Of a stretch of DNA of 64,000 nucleotides, positions 45,345 to 54,744 are shown in pieces (within the stretch, counting starts at the first letter, position 1; every line of letters begins with the position of its first letter). A program made the position numbers and the translations under genes. This DNA is from an uncultured Lachnospiraceae bacterium (GTDB lineage Bacteria; Bacillota; Clostridia; Lachnospirales; Lachnospiraceae): assembly GCA_902781895.1 (NCBI GenBank), contig CACZLA010000007.1, positions 1-64,000 on the forward strand. The letters are read 5' to 3'. The notes under the pieces were generated by a model. The model ran no database searches. It had not been told where the DNA came from and was given only the letters and a program-made list of their open reading frames with translations.

Positions 45345-46127
45345 TTATTCGTTTTCATCCCACGAGAACTGCTCTCCACATAAAGGAATAAAAAGAAGTT
45401 CCGTTTCACCTATAAGTATTCTGTCATAAGCCTTAAGTGTCTCTGTATTTAAAACAACATTTCCGTTGAGATAGAAGAGCTCTCTTGACTCTCCCGGCTG
45501 AACCATGAACAGCTTGTTCTTTGATTCATAAACAACTATGGCATGCTTGTTACGGGATACTCTCTGGTCTCCTTTGATAACAACATCCATACTGTCACTT
45601 CTTCCGATAAAGTTTTTATCTTTTCTGAGAATATAGCTGGTTCCCTTTGCCTCACCGCTTATGGCAACAAGCCATCCGACAACAGGTTCTCTTGCTACAC
45701 TTTCATCATATCTCTTTGTTACATCATCATCTTCCTCAAAAACAGCGTTTACATTGTTTGAACTGTTTTCAAATAATTGATTGAGAGACGGACTTCCAGC
45801 CGGTTTAGCTGCAGGAGTCGGAGTCGGAAATGGATCCCCAAAAGTAGGCGCAGCCTCAGTCGGCTTCTCAGTAAAGCTGGAGTTACCCATTCCCCAGGTC
45901 TCGCCAACTGTGTTATCTGAACCACCAAAGCCCTGAGGAGCATCATATGCGACTGTTTCCTCACTTGTTGAAGAATATCCGCCAAAACCCATGTTCTGGT
46001 TGCCCATTCCTCCCATGGCCTGATTTCCCATACCGCCCATAGCCTGATTTCCGCCACTGCAATGAGGGCAGACAGCAAACTTATCTGAGTCATAAAAATG
46101 TCCGTTGTTACATCTTACTAAATTCAT
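45345..46127 (-). CDS. Zinc-ribbon/FHA adaptor with SEETVAY motif
   Basis: This 260-residue protein has an N-terminal zinc ribbon (C6, H10, C20, C23), a Gly/Met/Asn/Gln repeat (24-50), SEETVAY with Thr58 at the same position as in its neighbour, DNTVGE (Thr73), DDDVTKRY (Thr137), and a C-terminal FHA domain with GRS (175-177) and SRNKH (191-195). There is no membrane segment. The layout, phospho-motif before an FHA domain, resembles GarA/OdhI, where the phosphorylated N-terminus folds back on the FHA domain. It is likely a soluble phospho-switch of the operon. Confidence 0.82.
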   Translation of the reverse strand: MNLVRCNNGHFYDSDKFAVCPHCSGGNQAMGGMGNQAMGGMGNQNMGFGGYSSTSEETVAYDAPQGFGGSDNTVGETWGMGNSSFTEKPTEAAPTFGDPFPTPTPAAKPAGSPSLNQLFENSSNNVNAVFEEDDDVTKRYDESVAREPVVGWLVAISGEAKGTSYILRKDKNFIGRSDSMDVVIKGDQRVSRNKHAIVVYESKNKLFMVQPGESRELFYLNGNVVLNTETLKAYDRILIGETELLFIPLCGEQFSWDENE

Positions 46128-46194
46128 ATAGCACCTCCATAAATAATGTTCTTAATGATATTTTTTCTGATCAGTTTCTGATCTCAAAGTTTCG

Positions 46195-47193
46195 TTATGC
46201 CTGATATCTGTTATACTGCATAACAACAACTGATGTATTATCCTGACTTTTTACCGTTCTTTTCATAACCACATCGGTAAGTCGTTTTGCGGCTCGTTTC
46301 ATATCCGGCTCCTCACACATTACAACGTCCAGAACCTCACTATTACTGAGCCTTTTATATAATCCATCACTGCTGAGAATTATTATATCATTCTCCTCCA
46401 GATTATTTCCTGCACTAATATCTGCCAGCTGAACTCCGCCCATTCCTATATAACTTATAAGGGCTTCCGCGTTCTTTTCCTCAGCCTTATAATCATCCAT
46501 AGTTATATTTCCGGCCTCCAGTTGGGCATCCAGTCTGAGTCTATAGTTATGGTCTCTGTTGACCTTTACTATCTCATTCTTTCGGATAACATATATTCGG
46601 CTGTCGCCTACCGAGAGCCAGTACATTATGCCCCCTCTTATTATGGTGGCAACTATAGTGGTTCCGCTTCCCGGTCCTGACGAATCCTCGTCAATCTTCG
46701 AAACGGCATTATCCATCTTTTCAACCTCAAGCTTAAAGAATGCGGGAATGTCGGCATCTGCCGGAAGCTTATAGAAATCCTCGGCTATTATCCTGATAGC
46801 GGTCTTACTGGCAAGATCGCCGCTTGTCATTCCGCCCATTCCGTCGCAGACAACAGCAAATACCATACCGTTATTCTCTCCTGCAAAGACCGAATCCTGC
46901 TGATATTTTCTCGTTCCGATGATACTGGAGGTTCCGTACTTGATACTGAGGTTTTCACTCATGATATCAAATTCCTCAAGCTCCATATCCTCGCTTATCA
47001 TTATGGTATCCATTTCATCCTGATTCTCAGGAAGAACGATAGTTGGATCATCAGGGAAAAATGCCGAATTATCTCCCTCGAAAAGCTGACTCATACGGCT
47101 CATCTGATCCATCTGATTATTTCCATACTGAGGCACCTCGGCAAATGGACCGGCCCCCTCCTGATTTTTAGCGTTTTTATTTCGTTTAGCCAT
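46195..47193 (-). CDS. PP2C-family Ser/Thr phosphatase with acidic N-terminal extension
   Basis: This 332-residue phosphatase has an 85-residue N-terminal extension holding DDPTIVL (Thr51) and EMDTIMI (Thr63), both candidate kinase or FHA target motifs. The PP2C catalytic domain has metal ligands in YQQDS (Asp100), VVCDGMGG (Asp117), SSDGLYKRL and DNTSVVV. It should reverse phosphorylation by the two kinases. It lies 7 nt after the kinase gene and lacks a membrane segment. The extension could be phosphorylated to dock FHA partners. Confidence 0.93.
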   Translation of the reverse strand: MAKRNKNAKNQEGAGPFAEVPQYGNNQMDQMSRMSQLFEGDNSAFFPDDPTIVLPENQDEMDTIMISEDMELEEFDIMSENLSIKYGTSSIIGTRKYQQDSVFAGENNGMVFAVVCDGMGGMTSGDLASKTAIRIIAEDFYKLPADADIPAFFKLEVEKMDNAVSKIDEDSSGPGSGTTIVATIIRGGIMYWLSVGDSRIYVIRKNEIVKVNRDHNYRLRLDAQLEAGNITMDDYKAEEKNAEALISYIGMGGVQLADISAGNNLEENDIIILSSDGLYKRLSNSEVLDVVMCEEPDMKRAAKRLTDVVMKRTVKSQDNTSVVVMQYNRYQA

Positions 47194-47200
47194 ACTAACC

Positions 47201-48478
47201 TCACTGATTATTTACTTTTATAACTCTTATCCAGCAGCCTCTTCCACCAAGATACATGATTGTTCCAAAGGGAACCTTCATTATCTGGTCCGGAGTCATC
47301 TGAGCAAATGTCTGATTTATAAATGTACCGTTTCTCGTATTGCAGTCCCTTACATAGAGTTCATCTGCCATGTTATCATACATGATCTCCAGATGTTCTC
47401 TTCCCACATAGCCTACGTTTACGACTACATTACATCTATCCGGCGATCTTCCTATAAGGAGACAATTATTCGGCGGAAGGATGTAGGATTCCAGACTGCT
47501 TCCCACATGAACCTCAAGTATTGCTTCTCCTGGTCCGGGGCCTGGGCCGGGGTCAGGTCCTGGGCCTTGGCCGGGTCCTGGGCCGGGGCCGTACTCCGGA
47601 GGTTTTTCACCCAGTCCGATATCATAAAGCAAATCATCTACTGTCTTTGTTCTCTTTTTATAATCTATTGCCAAAGCTCTGTCTATTCCATCTGACAGAT
47701 AATTAGGGAATCCCAGCTGACTGAGTGTAGGATATCCGTTTCCGGATAGCCTGTCCACCGCATCAGGAACCTTTTTACCCGTCAGCAGATAATAGGTTGT
47801 AGCCGCCAGAGAATATACATCCGTATATGCTCCCTGGGATCTCTTCGAAGAATATTGCTCCAACGGAGCAAATCCGGGCTTAAGGAAAACCGAAAGTCCG
47901 TCATTATTTGTCCTTGCAAGCTCCTTGGCATTTCCGAAGTCTATCAACTTTACATCCATGCTTCTTGTAAAGATGATATTATCCGGACTTATATCTCTGT
48001 GGAAAATCCTGTTTCTGTGAGTGTCGGCAAGTGCCTCTCCCGCTTTCTTAATGATAAATGAGAGATTCTGCCAATCCAGTCTTCCACCATTATTTCTGGC
48101 CAGCTGTCTCAGATTCAGGCCATCCAGATATTCCATGACAAAATAACAGGTTCCGTTCTGCTCGAAATAATCGGTTACATTAACCACACCACTGACATCT
48201 TTCAGTGCCTGCAGTGATAATGCCTCTTCTCCGAATCTTTCACGACAGTGATTATATGCAGTAGGGTCAGTATTATTCATAGGACAAACGGTTATACCGT
48301 CCGCCATACGAACCGCCAACTGCCTCGGAAAAAGCTCCTTTATCGCGCAGAAATCCTGAGTCGTTCTGTCAAGAGCCTTATAGGTTATTCCGAAGCCACC
48401 GCTGCCGACAACCCCCTGAATCACATACCTGTTATCCAGAACTATTCCGTTTTGTAAAGCAAATGTAACATCCGACAT
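47201..48478 (-). CDS. Soluble Ser/Thr kinase fused to a C-terminal FHA domain
   Basis: This 425-residue kinase has a Hanks-type domain (18-285): Gly loop VGSGGFGITYKA, Lys47, catalytic Asp162 in HRDISPDN, DFG 180-182. A Pro/Gly repeat linker (297-317) follows, then an FHA domain (320-420) with GRSP and TRNG; the usual Ser of SxxH is Gly (GREH). There is no transmembrane helix, unlike the operon's other kinase. Fusion of kinase to FHA suggests it binds its phosphorylated targets or autoregulates. It is 4 nt from the VWA gene before it and 7 nt from the phosphatase after it. Confidence 0.93.
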   Translation of the reverse strand: MSDVTFALQNGIVLDNRYVIQGVVGSGGFGITYKALDRTTQDFCAIKELFPRQLAVRMADGITVCPMNNTDPTAYNHCRERFGEEALSLQALKDVSGVVNVTDYFEQNGTCYFVMEYLDGLNLRQLARNNGGRLDWQNLSFIIKKAGEALADTHRNRIFHRDISPDNIIFTRSMDVKLIDFGNAKELARTNNDGLSVFLKPGFAPLEQYSSKRSQGAYTDVYSLAATTYYLLTGKKVPDAVDRLSGNGYPTLSQLGFPNYLSDGIDRALAIDYKKRTKTVDDLLYDIGLGEKPPEYGPGPGPGQGPGPDPGPGPGPGEAILEVHVGSSLESYILPPNNCLLIGRSPDRCNVVVNVGYVGREHLEIMYDNMADELYVRDCNTRNGTFINQTFAQMTPDQIMKVPFGTIMYLGGRGCWIRVIKVNNQ

Positions 48479-48482
48479 ATCT

Positions 48483-50432
48483 TTACCACCTGATAATAAG
48501 TTCTAAATCTCCTATCTTTAATACGTCTCCCTTTTCAAGTCTTCTCTTATGAGTCATTCTTACACCATTGAAAAATGTTCCGTTCTTTGTACTCAGATCC
48601 TGTACATAGAAGCTGTCATCACTGTATTCAATGATGAGATGCTGTCTCGACATATTTTCGTTATTAATAACAATATCGCATATCTTCGATCTTCCGATAA
48701 TTATGCTTCTGTCTACCTTTGCATTTATAGTATCGATCACAGCACCGCCTGATTTCAGTTCGATGATCAGCGGAACACCGACTGTTGTTTTGTCCTTTGC
48801 ACTCACTCCTGACTGAGATGGCTGAGATGGTTGCTGCCGGAATGCCTGCTGCGGCACTGGCTGCTGAAGCTGCTGAGCTATCTGCCTCATCTGCTCCTCA
48901 TCCGCTGTAAGTCTGTCAGTTTCCTGTTCCTCAAACATTCTTTCAGCATTCCTTCGAGCCTCTTCTTTCTGTCTGAGTGAATCTTGAGCATTCTTATTCC
49001 CCGACTTTTTCTTGAGAATAATGATTAATATTACGGCTAATAGTATCAGAGCAAATATAGCTATAAGGATGATGACAATGATTTTCTTTTTTGAACTTCC
49101 CGAGTCATCAGCCTTAACAGGATTCTTTGTTGAACCACCGGGGTTTCCGGGTTTTTCCGTCGTAACTTCTCCTCCTTTAGCATTTCCCGGCGTTGCATCA
49201 CCTGCCGTTGCATCACCTGATGTTGCAACTTCTTCTGAATCAGCAGTCTCATCATATATCTTATTTCCAATAAGGCTTATATTAACCTTAAAGGTTTCCG
49301 GCTCATCTGAACCGGTATTAAAATTAAACGCCATCTCATATACTGCATTTTCACGGTCAGGATCCAGATCAAACTCAGCTATCTTACATGCAGTTAAATG
49401 CTTATATAAGTCTGTAACGCTTGTATCCGAAACATCTACAGTCTTTCCGTCTGTTGTACTTGCAGCCAATTGTCTTGTACTGGTTTCTGAATCATCTCCG
49501 GCATCAATGAAATACATAGGTGTTTCATATATGGTAAGACGACCTTTAAGACTCGCCGTCATTTCCGCATCTATCATTCCGTCTGTAACTGCTATGATAA
49601 CACTTCTGGTATCATCATCAGTTGTAACATCCAAATACTCACCCACATTAATTAATGATTTGTTGATATTTGTGGTTTCATTGTCAAAAATTATCTCATC
49701 CAGTCTAGTCGTTAATCTATCAGCATCTGGTATAACATTCGTATACTCAACCTGCTCCGAACCATCTAAGATACCATTTTTATCCGTAGTGATTATTGAA
49801 ATACTGTCATTTTGAAGTAATTCTTTTGATTGAATCTGGATAATCTGGTTCTTAATCTTCTCCCACTTTTCCTGCGATATAGAACTTTTAGTATCTATTA
49901 CAAAACATATCCTGTTTTTACCTGAATTGGACCAATTTGCTACAGGCCTGTGAAGTGCAAGAGGATTATCATTTAAATTGCATGAAACCTCAAGATTTTC
50001 TGCATCTGAGTAGAAAAATACTCTTAATGTATCTCCTATCTCCTTAGATATTTCAACACTGTTAGTTACTGTTTTGGGTTTTGCAATGACCTTTCCTGCA
50101 CTATCGGATTCTTTAGAGTCTTTACCCTTCTGAGTTTTAGCTTGGTTGCTTTGTTCTCTTTGAGTAGCTGTGGTAGCTTCTGTTGTAGCTTCGGTGGTTG
50201 AAGTTGTTTGTGTTTCTGTTGTTACTTCTGGGGTAGAAGGTGGTGGTGTAGGATTTGAATTACCACTATCTCCACCTTCATCAACCCCCTGCTCATCAAA
50301 ATTGTTCTCTGCCGTTGCCGGTTCTTCATCTCTCACCACATTTCCCATGGCATAGGCAACCGAAGTAACCGCAAAGCTGCTTACCAAAAACAAAATGCAT
50401 ATTAATAATATTTTTGTGAATTTGTTTTTCAT
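48483..50432 (-). CDS. Secreted VWA - TM - cytosolic FHA protein (paralog 1)
   Basis: This 649-residue protein has a signal peptide (1-28, ending AYA before MGNVVRDEE), a Pro/Thr-rich spacer, an outside VWA domain (about 172-345), a transmembrane helix (about 455-476), a Gln-rich linker and a C-terminal FHA domain with GRSK, SRQH and STKNG motifs intact. The VWA metal site is degenerate: DTKSS (180-184) has Lys where DxSxS needs Ser, while the TDG aspartate remains. It is one of three tandem paralogs ending in IIRW/VVRW. Outside binding coupled to inside phospho-recognition is inferred. Confidence 0.88.
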   Translation of the reverse strand: MKNKFTKILLICILFLVSSFAVTSVAYAMGNVVRDEEPATAENNFDEQGVDEGGDSGNSNPTPPPSTPEVTTETQTTSTTEATTEATTATQREQSNQAKTQKGKDSKESDSAGKVIAKPKTVTNSVEISKEIGDTLRVFFYSDAENLEVSCNLNDNPLALHRPVANWSNSGKNRICFVIDTKSSISQEKWEKIKNQIIQIQSKELLQNDSISIITTDKNGILDGSEQVEYTNVIPDADRLTTRLDEIIFDNETTNINKSLINVGEYLDVTTDDDTRSVIIAVTDGMIDAEMTASLKGRLTIYETPMYFIDAGDDSETSTRQLAASTTDGKTVDVSDTSVTDLYKHLTACKIAEFDLDPDRENAVYEMAFNFNTGSDEPETFKVNISLIGNKIYDETADSEEVATSGDATAGDATPGNAKGGEVTTEKPGNPGGSTKNPVKADDSGSSKKKIIVIILIAIFALILLAVILIIILKKKSGNKNAQDSLRQKEEARRNAERMFEEQETDRLTADEEQMRQIAQQLQQPVPQQAFRQQPSQPSQSGVSAKDKTTVGVPLIIELKSGGAVIDTINAKVDRSIIIGRSKICDIVINNENMSRQHLIIEYSDDSFYVQDLSTKNGTFFNGVRMTHKRRLEKGDVLKIGDLELIIRW

Positions 50433-50442
50433 ATTTTATCCT

Positions 50443-52248
50443 CTACCATCTGACCACTATATCAAGTACACCGGCCTTTATTTTGTCATTTTTTTCCAGT
50501 TTTCGTTGTCCGTTTATTCTTTCTCCATTCAGGAAGGTTCCATTCTTCGACTCAAGATCCATTATGAAGAAATCCATTCCATCATATGCCAAAACAAAAT
50601 GCTGGTTTGACATACTCGGTTCATCAATTTTCAGATCACTTATTTCCGAACTTCCGACTATCAAACTACCGTCAACATTTATATGTATCTCTTTAGTAAT
50701 ACTATCTCCGCTTATTACATCAAGTATTATCGGGATTCCGATATTTGTATTATTATATATAGGACCTTCTCTTAATGAGTTTTGATTGAAGCTCTCTTTT
50801 TTCTTAACTCTTGTTACGTGTTTTCTTTTCCTAACTATGATTGCTATCACTATAGTTATTATTAAAACAAATATTACTATAAGGATTATGACGATGATTT
50901 TCTTTGTTGAACTTTCGGAGTCACCAGACTTGACGGGAGGCTTTGTTGAATTACCGGGTTTTCCCGTCGTTACACCTCCACCTTCAGCATCTCCTCCGGT
51001 TGCATTTCCTGGTGTTCCAACTTCTTCTATATCATCAGGCTCTTCATACATCTTATTTCCCATAAGACTTATATTAACCTTAAATGTTTCCGGCTCATTT
51101 GAGCTAGTATTAAAATTAAATGCCATCTCATATACTGCATTTTCACGGTCCGGATCCAGATCAAACTCAGCTATCTTACATTCAGTTAGATGCTTATATA
51201 ATTCTGTTACGCTGGTATCTGAAACATCTACAGTCTTTCCGTCTGTTGTGCTCTCAGCCAATGGTCTTGGACCGGTTTCGGAATTATCTCCTGCATCGAT
51301 GAAATACATAGGTGTTTCATATATGGTAAGACGACCCTTAAGACTGGCAGTCATACTAGTTTCAATCTCTCCATCAGTAACCGCTATGATAACGCTTCTG
51401 GTATCATCATCAGTAAAGCCATCCAGATACTCACCCACATTGATTAAAGACTTGTTGAAGTTTGTAGAATCGTTATCAAAACTTATTTCATCAAGTCTGT
51501 CCTTCAGTCTATCCTTTATAGATCTTACAGGTTTTTCTGATTCGTCAACTCCTTGTTCATCAAAATCATTTTCTACATCCATCTGTTCAGCTGTATCTGA
51601 AGCATTAGCATATGCAACCGTCTCTGAGCCATCCAATACACCATCTTTATATGTGGTAATTATATAGATACTATCATTCGTGAGTAATTCATTCTCATGA
51701 ATACTAATTATCTGTTCTTTTATTTTATCCCACTTTTCCTTTGAAATAGAACTTTTAGTATCTATTACAAAGCATATATTATTTTTTCCTATTTCTGACC
51801 ACTTTGCTACAGGACTCTGAAGAGCAAGAGGATTACCATCTAAATCACATGAAACATCCAGATTTTCTGCATCTGAGTAGAAAAATACTCTTAATGTATC
51901 ACCTATCTCCTTAGAGACTTCGACGCTATTAGTTACTGTTTTGGGTTTTGCGATTACTTTCCCTGCATCACTGGATCCTTTAGTGTCTTTGCCTTTCTGT
52001 GTTTTAGCCTGATTGTTTTGCTCTTTTGGGGCGGCTGTAGTGGTTTCTGTGGTAGCCTCTGTGGAAGGTGTTATAGTCTGATTATCTCCACCTTCATCAA
52101 TTCCCTGCTCGTCAAAATTATACTCTGCCGTTGCCGGCTCTTCATCCCTCACCACATTTCCCATGGCATAGCAAACCGAAGTAAAGGCAAAGCAGCTTGC
52201 CAAAAACAAAACTAATATTATTAAGTTTTTGATACATCTATTCTTCAT
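50443..52248 (-). CDS. Secreted VWA - TM - FHA protein (paralog 2, FHA Arg lost)
   Basis: This 601-residue protein has the same layout as paralog 1: signal peptide, Thr-rich spacer, VWA (about 155-345), transmembrane helix (about 452-475) and C-terminal FHA. The MIDAS is again DTKSS (163-167). The FHA has GSSEIS where GRxxxx is required, so the phosphothreonine-contacting Arg is Ser; the SNQH and SKNG motifs remain. Residues 226-236 (ENDFDEQGVDE) repeat the protein's own mature N-terminus (EYNFDEQGIDE, 42-52). It is closely related to paralog 1 along its full length, so it arose by duplication. Confidence 0.87.
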   Translation of the reverse strand: MKNRCIKNLIILVLFLASCFAFTSVCYAMGNVVRDEEPATAEYNFDEQGIDEGGDNQTITPSTEATTETTTAAPKEQNNQAKTQKGKDTKGSSDAGKVIAKPKTVTNSVEVSKEIGDTLRVFFYSDAENLDVSCDLDGNPLALQSPVAKWSEIGKNNICFVIDTKSSISKEKWDKIKEQIISIHENELLTNDSIYIITTYKDGVLDGSETVAYANASDTAEQMDVENDFDEQGVDESEKPVRSIKDRLKDRLDEISFDNDSTNFNKSLINVGEYLDGFTDDDTRSVIIAVTDGEIETSMTASLKGRLTIYETPMYFIDAGDNSETGPRPLAESTTDGKTVDVSDTSVTELYKHLTECKIAEFDLDPDRENAVYEMAFNFNTSSNEPETFKVNISLMGNKMYEEPDDIEEVGTPGNATGGDAEGGGVTTGKPGNSTKPPVKSGDSESSTKKIIVIILIVIFVLIITIVIAIIVRKRKHVTRVKKKESFNQNSLREGPIYNNTNIGIPIILDVISGDSITKEIHINVDGSLIVGSSEISDLKIDEPSMSNQHFVLAYDGMDFFIMDLESKNGTFLNGERINGQRKLEKNDKIKAGVLDIVVRW

Positions 52249-52258
52249 AGACTACCCT

Positions 52259-54121
52259 CTACCATCTGACCACTATATCAAGTACTCCGGCCTTTATCTT
52301 ATCGTTTCTTTCCAGCTTTCTTTTTCCCATAAGTCTCACACCGTTCAGGAAGGTTCCGTTGTGGGACTCAAGATCCATTATGTAGAAATTCATTCCGTCG
52401 AATTCCAATGCGAAATGCTGCTTTGACATATGAGGATCGTCAATATAAACATCGCATATGTCCGATCTTCCGACTATCAGACTTCCGTCGACATTTGCAT
52501 TTATCTCTTTTATGGTCTTTGCACCGTTCTTTACCACAAGAACTATCGGAACGCCTCGCTTCACCGGCGGCGCCTGAACCTTATTTATCTGCAAATGTAT
52601 CTGTTCTTCAACGTTATCTGCAAGGACTACCTGGTCATCAACCACAACCAGTCCTTTTCTCTTCTTTATCTTTACAAATATGATGACAAGTGTGAGAACC
52701 ACCGCCAGTACAAAGACTGCCAGGATAGCCCACCAGAATCTCTGGAAGAAGCTTTCCTTCTTCTCCACATAGTCTTCTCCCTCAGTATAAGTGGTTTTAA
52801 TCACCACACTTTCCATAGGATTTTTTTCTTCGGAGACATCTGTTATTCCCGAAGCGATGGTTACATCATAATCACCGTTCCAGAGTGTATCTGCAGTTGT
52901 CAGCAGGATAGTATTCCTGCCGTCAACATCGAAATCAGCTCCCGTTGGCTTAATATTATTTCCTCTTTCATCAACTATCTGATAGAGGCTGACATTCTTT
53001 GCCTCATCTGAAACGTTCTCTGTGAAGACTATCTTTATGGTATGCTCATCTATCACATCCAGAGTATTCACTGCAGGAGCATCAGACTCTGTTACGTGCT
53101 TATCAGCCTTTACTTCCTTTTCGTTAAATGTTTTCGTCCCCTCTGATGTCTGATACTCAATATTGAAGCTTACATTTCCACTGATGGTATTATTTGTATC
53201 TGCCTCAAATGTAGCTACAACACATGAGTTCAGCACCTCGGAAAGACCTGATACTATTGCCCCGCTCTCCTCATAATCATCCATAAGGAAATATGCTCCG
53301 CCGGTCTGTCTTACAACCTGCTGTATATCTGAACGACTTTCTCCGCCCTTTTCTCCCTGCATTCTCTGCTGTATGAGATAGAGTGGTATGTTATTTTCAG
53401 AGAGCTTTGTTATAGTCTCATCCTTGCCGTAACCATTTGTTGTATCATTAACACCGTCTGTTACGGCAACTATAACACTTCTGTTCTTACCTAATCCTAA
53501 ATCCTTATCCAGATCACCGCTACTGCTGAATACGGTTTCCGTATCCTCCGAAGCTATATCCGTAGCCGCATCCTTTATGGCATTATAGAGGTTTGTATTC
53601 ATTCCCTCTCTTTTTATACCATCAAGAACCTCGGTAATCTTTGCCGTATCTGATGCATTTATCTTTCCTGCCAGCTTCTCATTTGTATCTCCAACGAGAT
53701 ATATTGACACGGTATCATTTGTATTCAGATATGAAGCAGTATCTGCAATCTCCTTCTTAACCTCTTCAAAATCTGCCGAACTTACGGACTTGGAATTATC
53801 TATCAGGAAATAGTAATCTATTCCATACGCGGTTTCCTTCCAGGTCTTGCTTTCCGTCATGGTCAGCTCTTTATCCCCAAGCTTACCCTTAACCTCTGTA
53901 GCATTCTTATAGGAGTCATCCGGATAGAAATATGCCCTGACATATGGCATCACTGCTCTGACCTGTTCTATCCTGTATATCTCATCATTTGTATTTGTGA
54001 GATTAATGCTCTTTTCATCCCTTGCCACACTTCCCATGGCATTGGCATCCGGAGTAAACGCAAGACTGCTTATCAGAAACAAAACAAATATTAATAATAA
54101 TTTTCCATATCTATTCTTCAT
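52259..54121 (-). CDS. Secreted VWA - TM - FHA protein (paralog 3, intact MIDAS and FHA)
   Basis: This 620-residue protein has a signal peptide (1-28), an outside VWA with canonical MIDAS DNSKS (108-112) and VTDG aspartate, then an Ig-like (Big_5/SbsA-type) domain (about 345-450), a transmembrane helix (about 465-487) and a C-terminal FHA with GRSD, SKQH and SHNG intact. It is the most divergent but the only one with both modules intact, and may be the ancestor or active sensor. It overlaps the upstream adaptor gene by 11 nt. Confidence 0.9.
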   Translation of the reverse strand: MKNRYGKLLLIFVLFLISSLAFTPDANAMGSVARDEKSINLTNTNDEIYRIEQVRAVMPYVRAYFYPDDSYKNATEVKGKLGDKELTMTESKTWKETAYGIDYYFLIDNSKSVSSADFEEVKKEIADTASYLNTNDTVSIYLVGDTNEKLAGKINASDTAKITEVLDGIKREGMNTNLYNAIKDAATDIASEDTETVFSSSGDLDKDLGLGKNRSVIVAVTDGVNDTTNGYGKDETITKLSENNIPLYLIQQRMQGEKGGESRSDIQQVVRQTGGAYFLMDDYEESGAIVSGLSEVLNSCVVATFEADTNNTISGNVSFNIEYQTSEGTKTFNEKEVKADKHVTESDAPAVNTLDVIDEHTIKIVFTENVSDEAKNVSLYQIVDERGNNIKPTGADFDVDGRNTILLTTADTLWNGDYDVTIASGITDVSEEKNPMESVVIKTTYTEGEDYVEKKESFFQRFWWAILAVFVLAVVLTLVIIFVKIKKRKGLVVVDDQVVLADNVEEQIHLQINKVQAPPVKRGVPIVLVVKNGAKTIKEINANVDGSLIVGRSDICDVYIDDPHMSKQHFALEFDGMNFYIMDLESHNGTFLNGVRLMGKRKLERNDKIKAGVLDIVVRW

Positions 54122-54731
54122 TTACAAATCCCCATTTTTTATCGCCCGTGCAAAATGCAACAAACTCAAATGTACTTCTGCCTACAACAAATCTGTCTCC
54201 GGTAACTATCTCCCTGGCTTCATTCAGAATCTCATCATTCAGATAGATCATTCCGTTTACGGAAGGAACCAGATAAAACTTATTATTCTTCTCTTCATAA
54301 ACGATGGAACATACCTTTTCCCTGGATATGCTCATATCATCCTTGATGACTATATCCATGTCATCACTTCTGCCCATCTTGTTCATTCCATGATATATAC
54401 GATAGTCCCTTCCCCTTTCGGGACCACCTACACATACCAGCCAGCCGGTGATAAAATCATTCCCCTTATGTGCACTGTAATACGCAACGGTAACATCAGA
54501 ATCGATATCATCTATCCTGAACTGCTCCCTCAGAGGTCTCTCCTCCATGATTCCCACCAGATCAACAATATTCGGATCAATATCCTCAAGCCCGAGAGTC
54601 ATCATGTTGTTCATCTCTGCAGGCTGATCCCACTGTTGATTTTCATTTATACCCTTCGCACAGTGCGGGCATTCATCGAATTTATCATCGTCATAAAAAT
54701 GAAGTCCTTTTTTACATCTTACAACAGCCAT
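54111..54731 (-). CDS. Zinc-ribbon/FHA adaptor with DVTVAY motif
   Basis: This 206-residue soluble protein is related to the two adaptors at 44698-46127. It has an N-terminal zinc ribbon (C6, C21, C24), DVTVAY (Thr81) directly before the FHA region, and an FHA core with GRSD (120-123) but SREK in place of SxxH and no clear NG-loop Asn. So it keeps the Arg but has lost the His, and may bind weakly or differently. It is 14 nt after the phosphatase. Confidence 0.82.
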   Translation of the reverse strand: MAVVRCKKGLHFYDDDKFDECPHCAKGINENQQWDQPAEMNNMMTLGLEDIDPNIVDLVGIMEERPLREQFRIDDIDSDVTVAYYSAHKGNDFITGWLVCVGGPERGRDYRIYHGMNKMGRSDDMDIVIKDDMSISREKVCSIVYEEKNNKFYLVPSVNGMIYLNDEILNEAREIVTGDRFVVGRSTFEFVAFCTGDKKWGFVNEE

Positions 54732-54744
54732 AAGCCTTCCCCTT

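Noticed and set aside
51610..51630. ETVAY in VWA paralog 2 as another phosphosite
   Set aside because: It lies in the part predicted to be outside the cell, so a cytosolic kinase could not reach it; treated as coincidence.
50786..51667. 293-codon plus-strand frame opposite VWA paralog 2
   Set aside because: Antisense shadow. A similar frame opposite paralog 1 reflects the same duplicated coding sequence, not a second gene.
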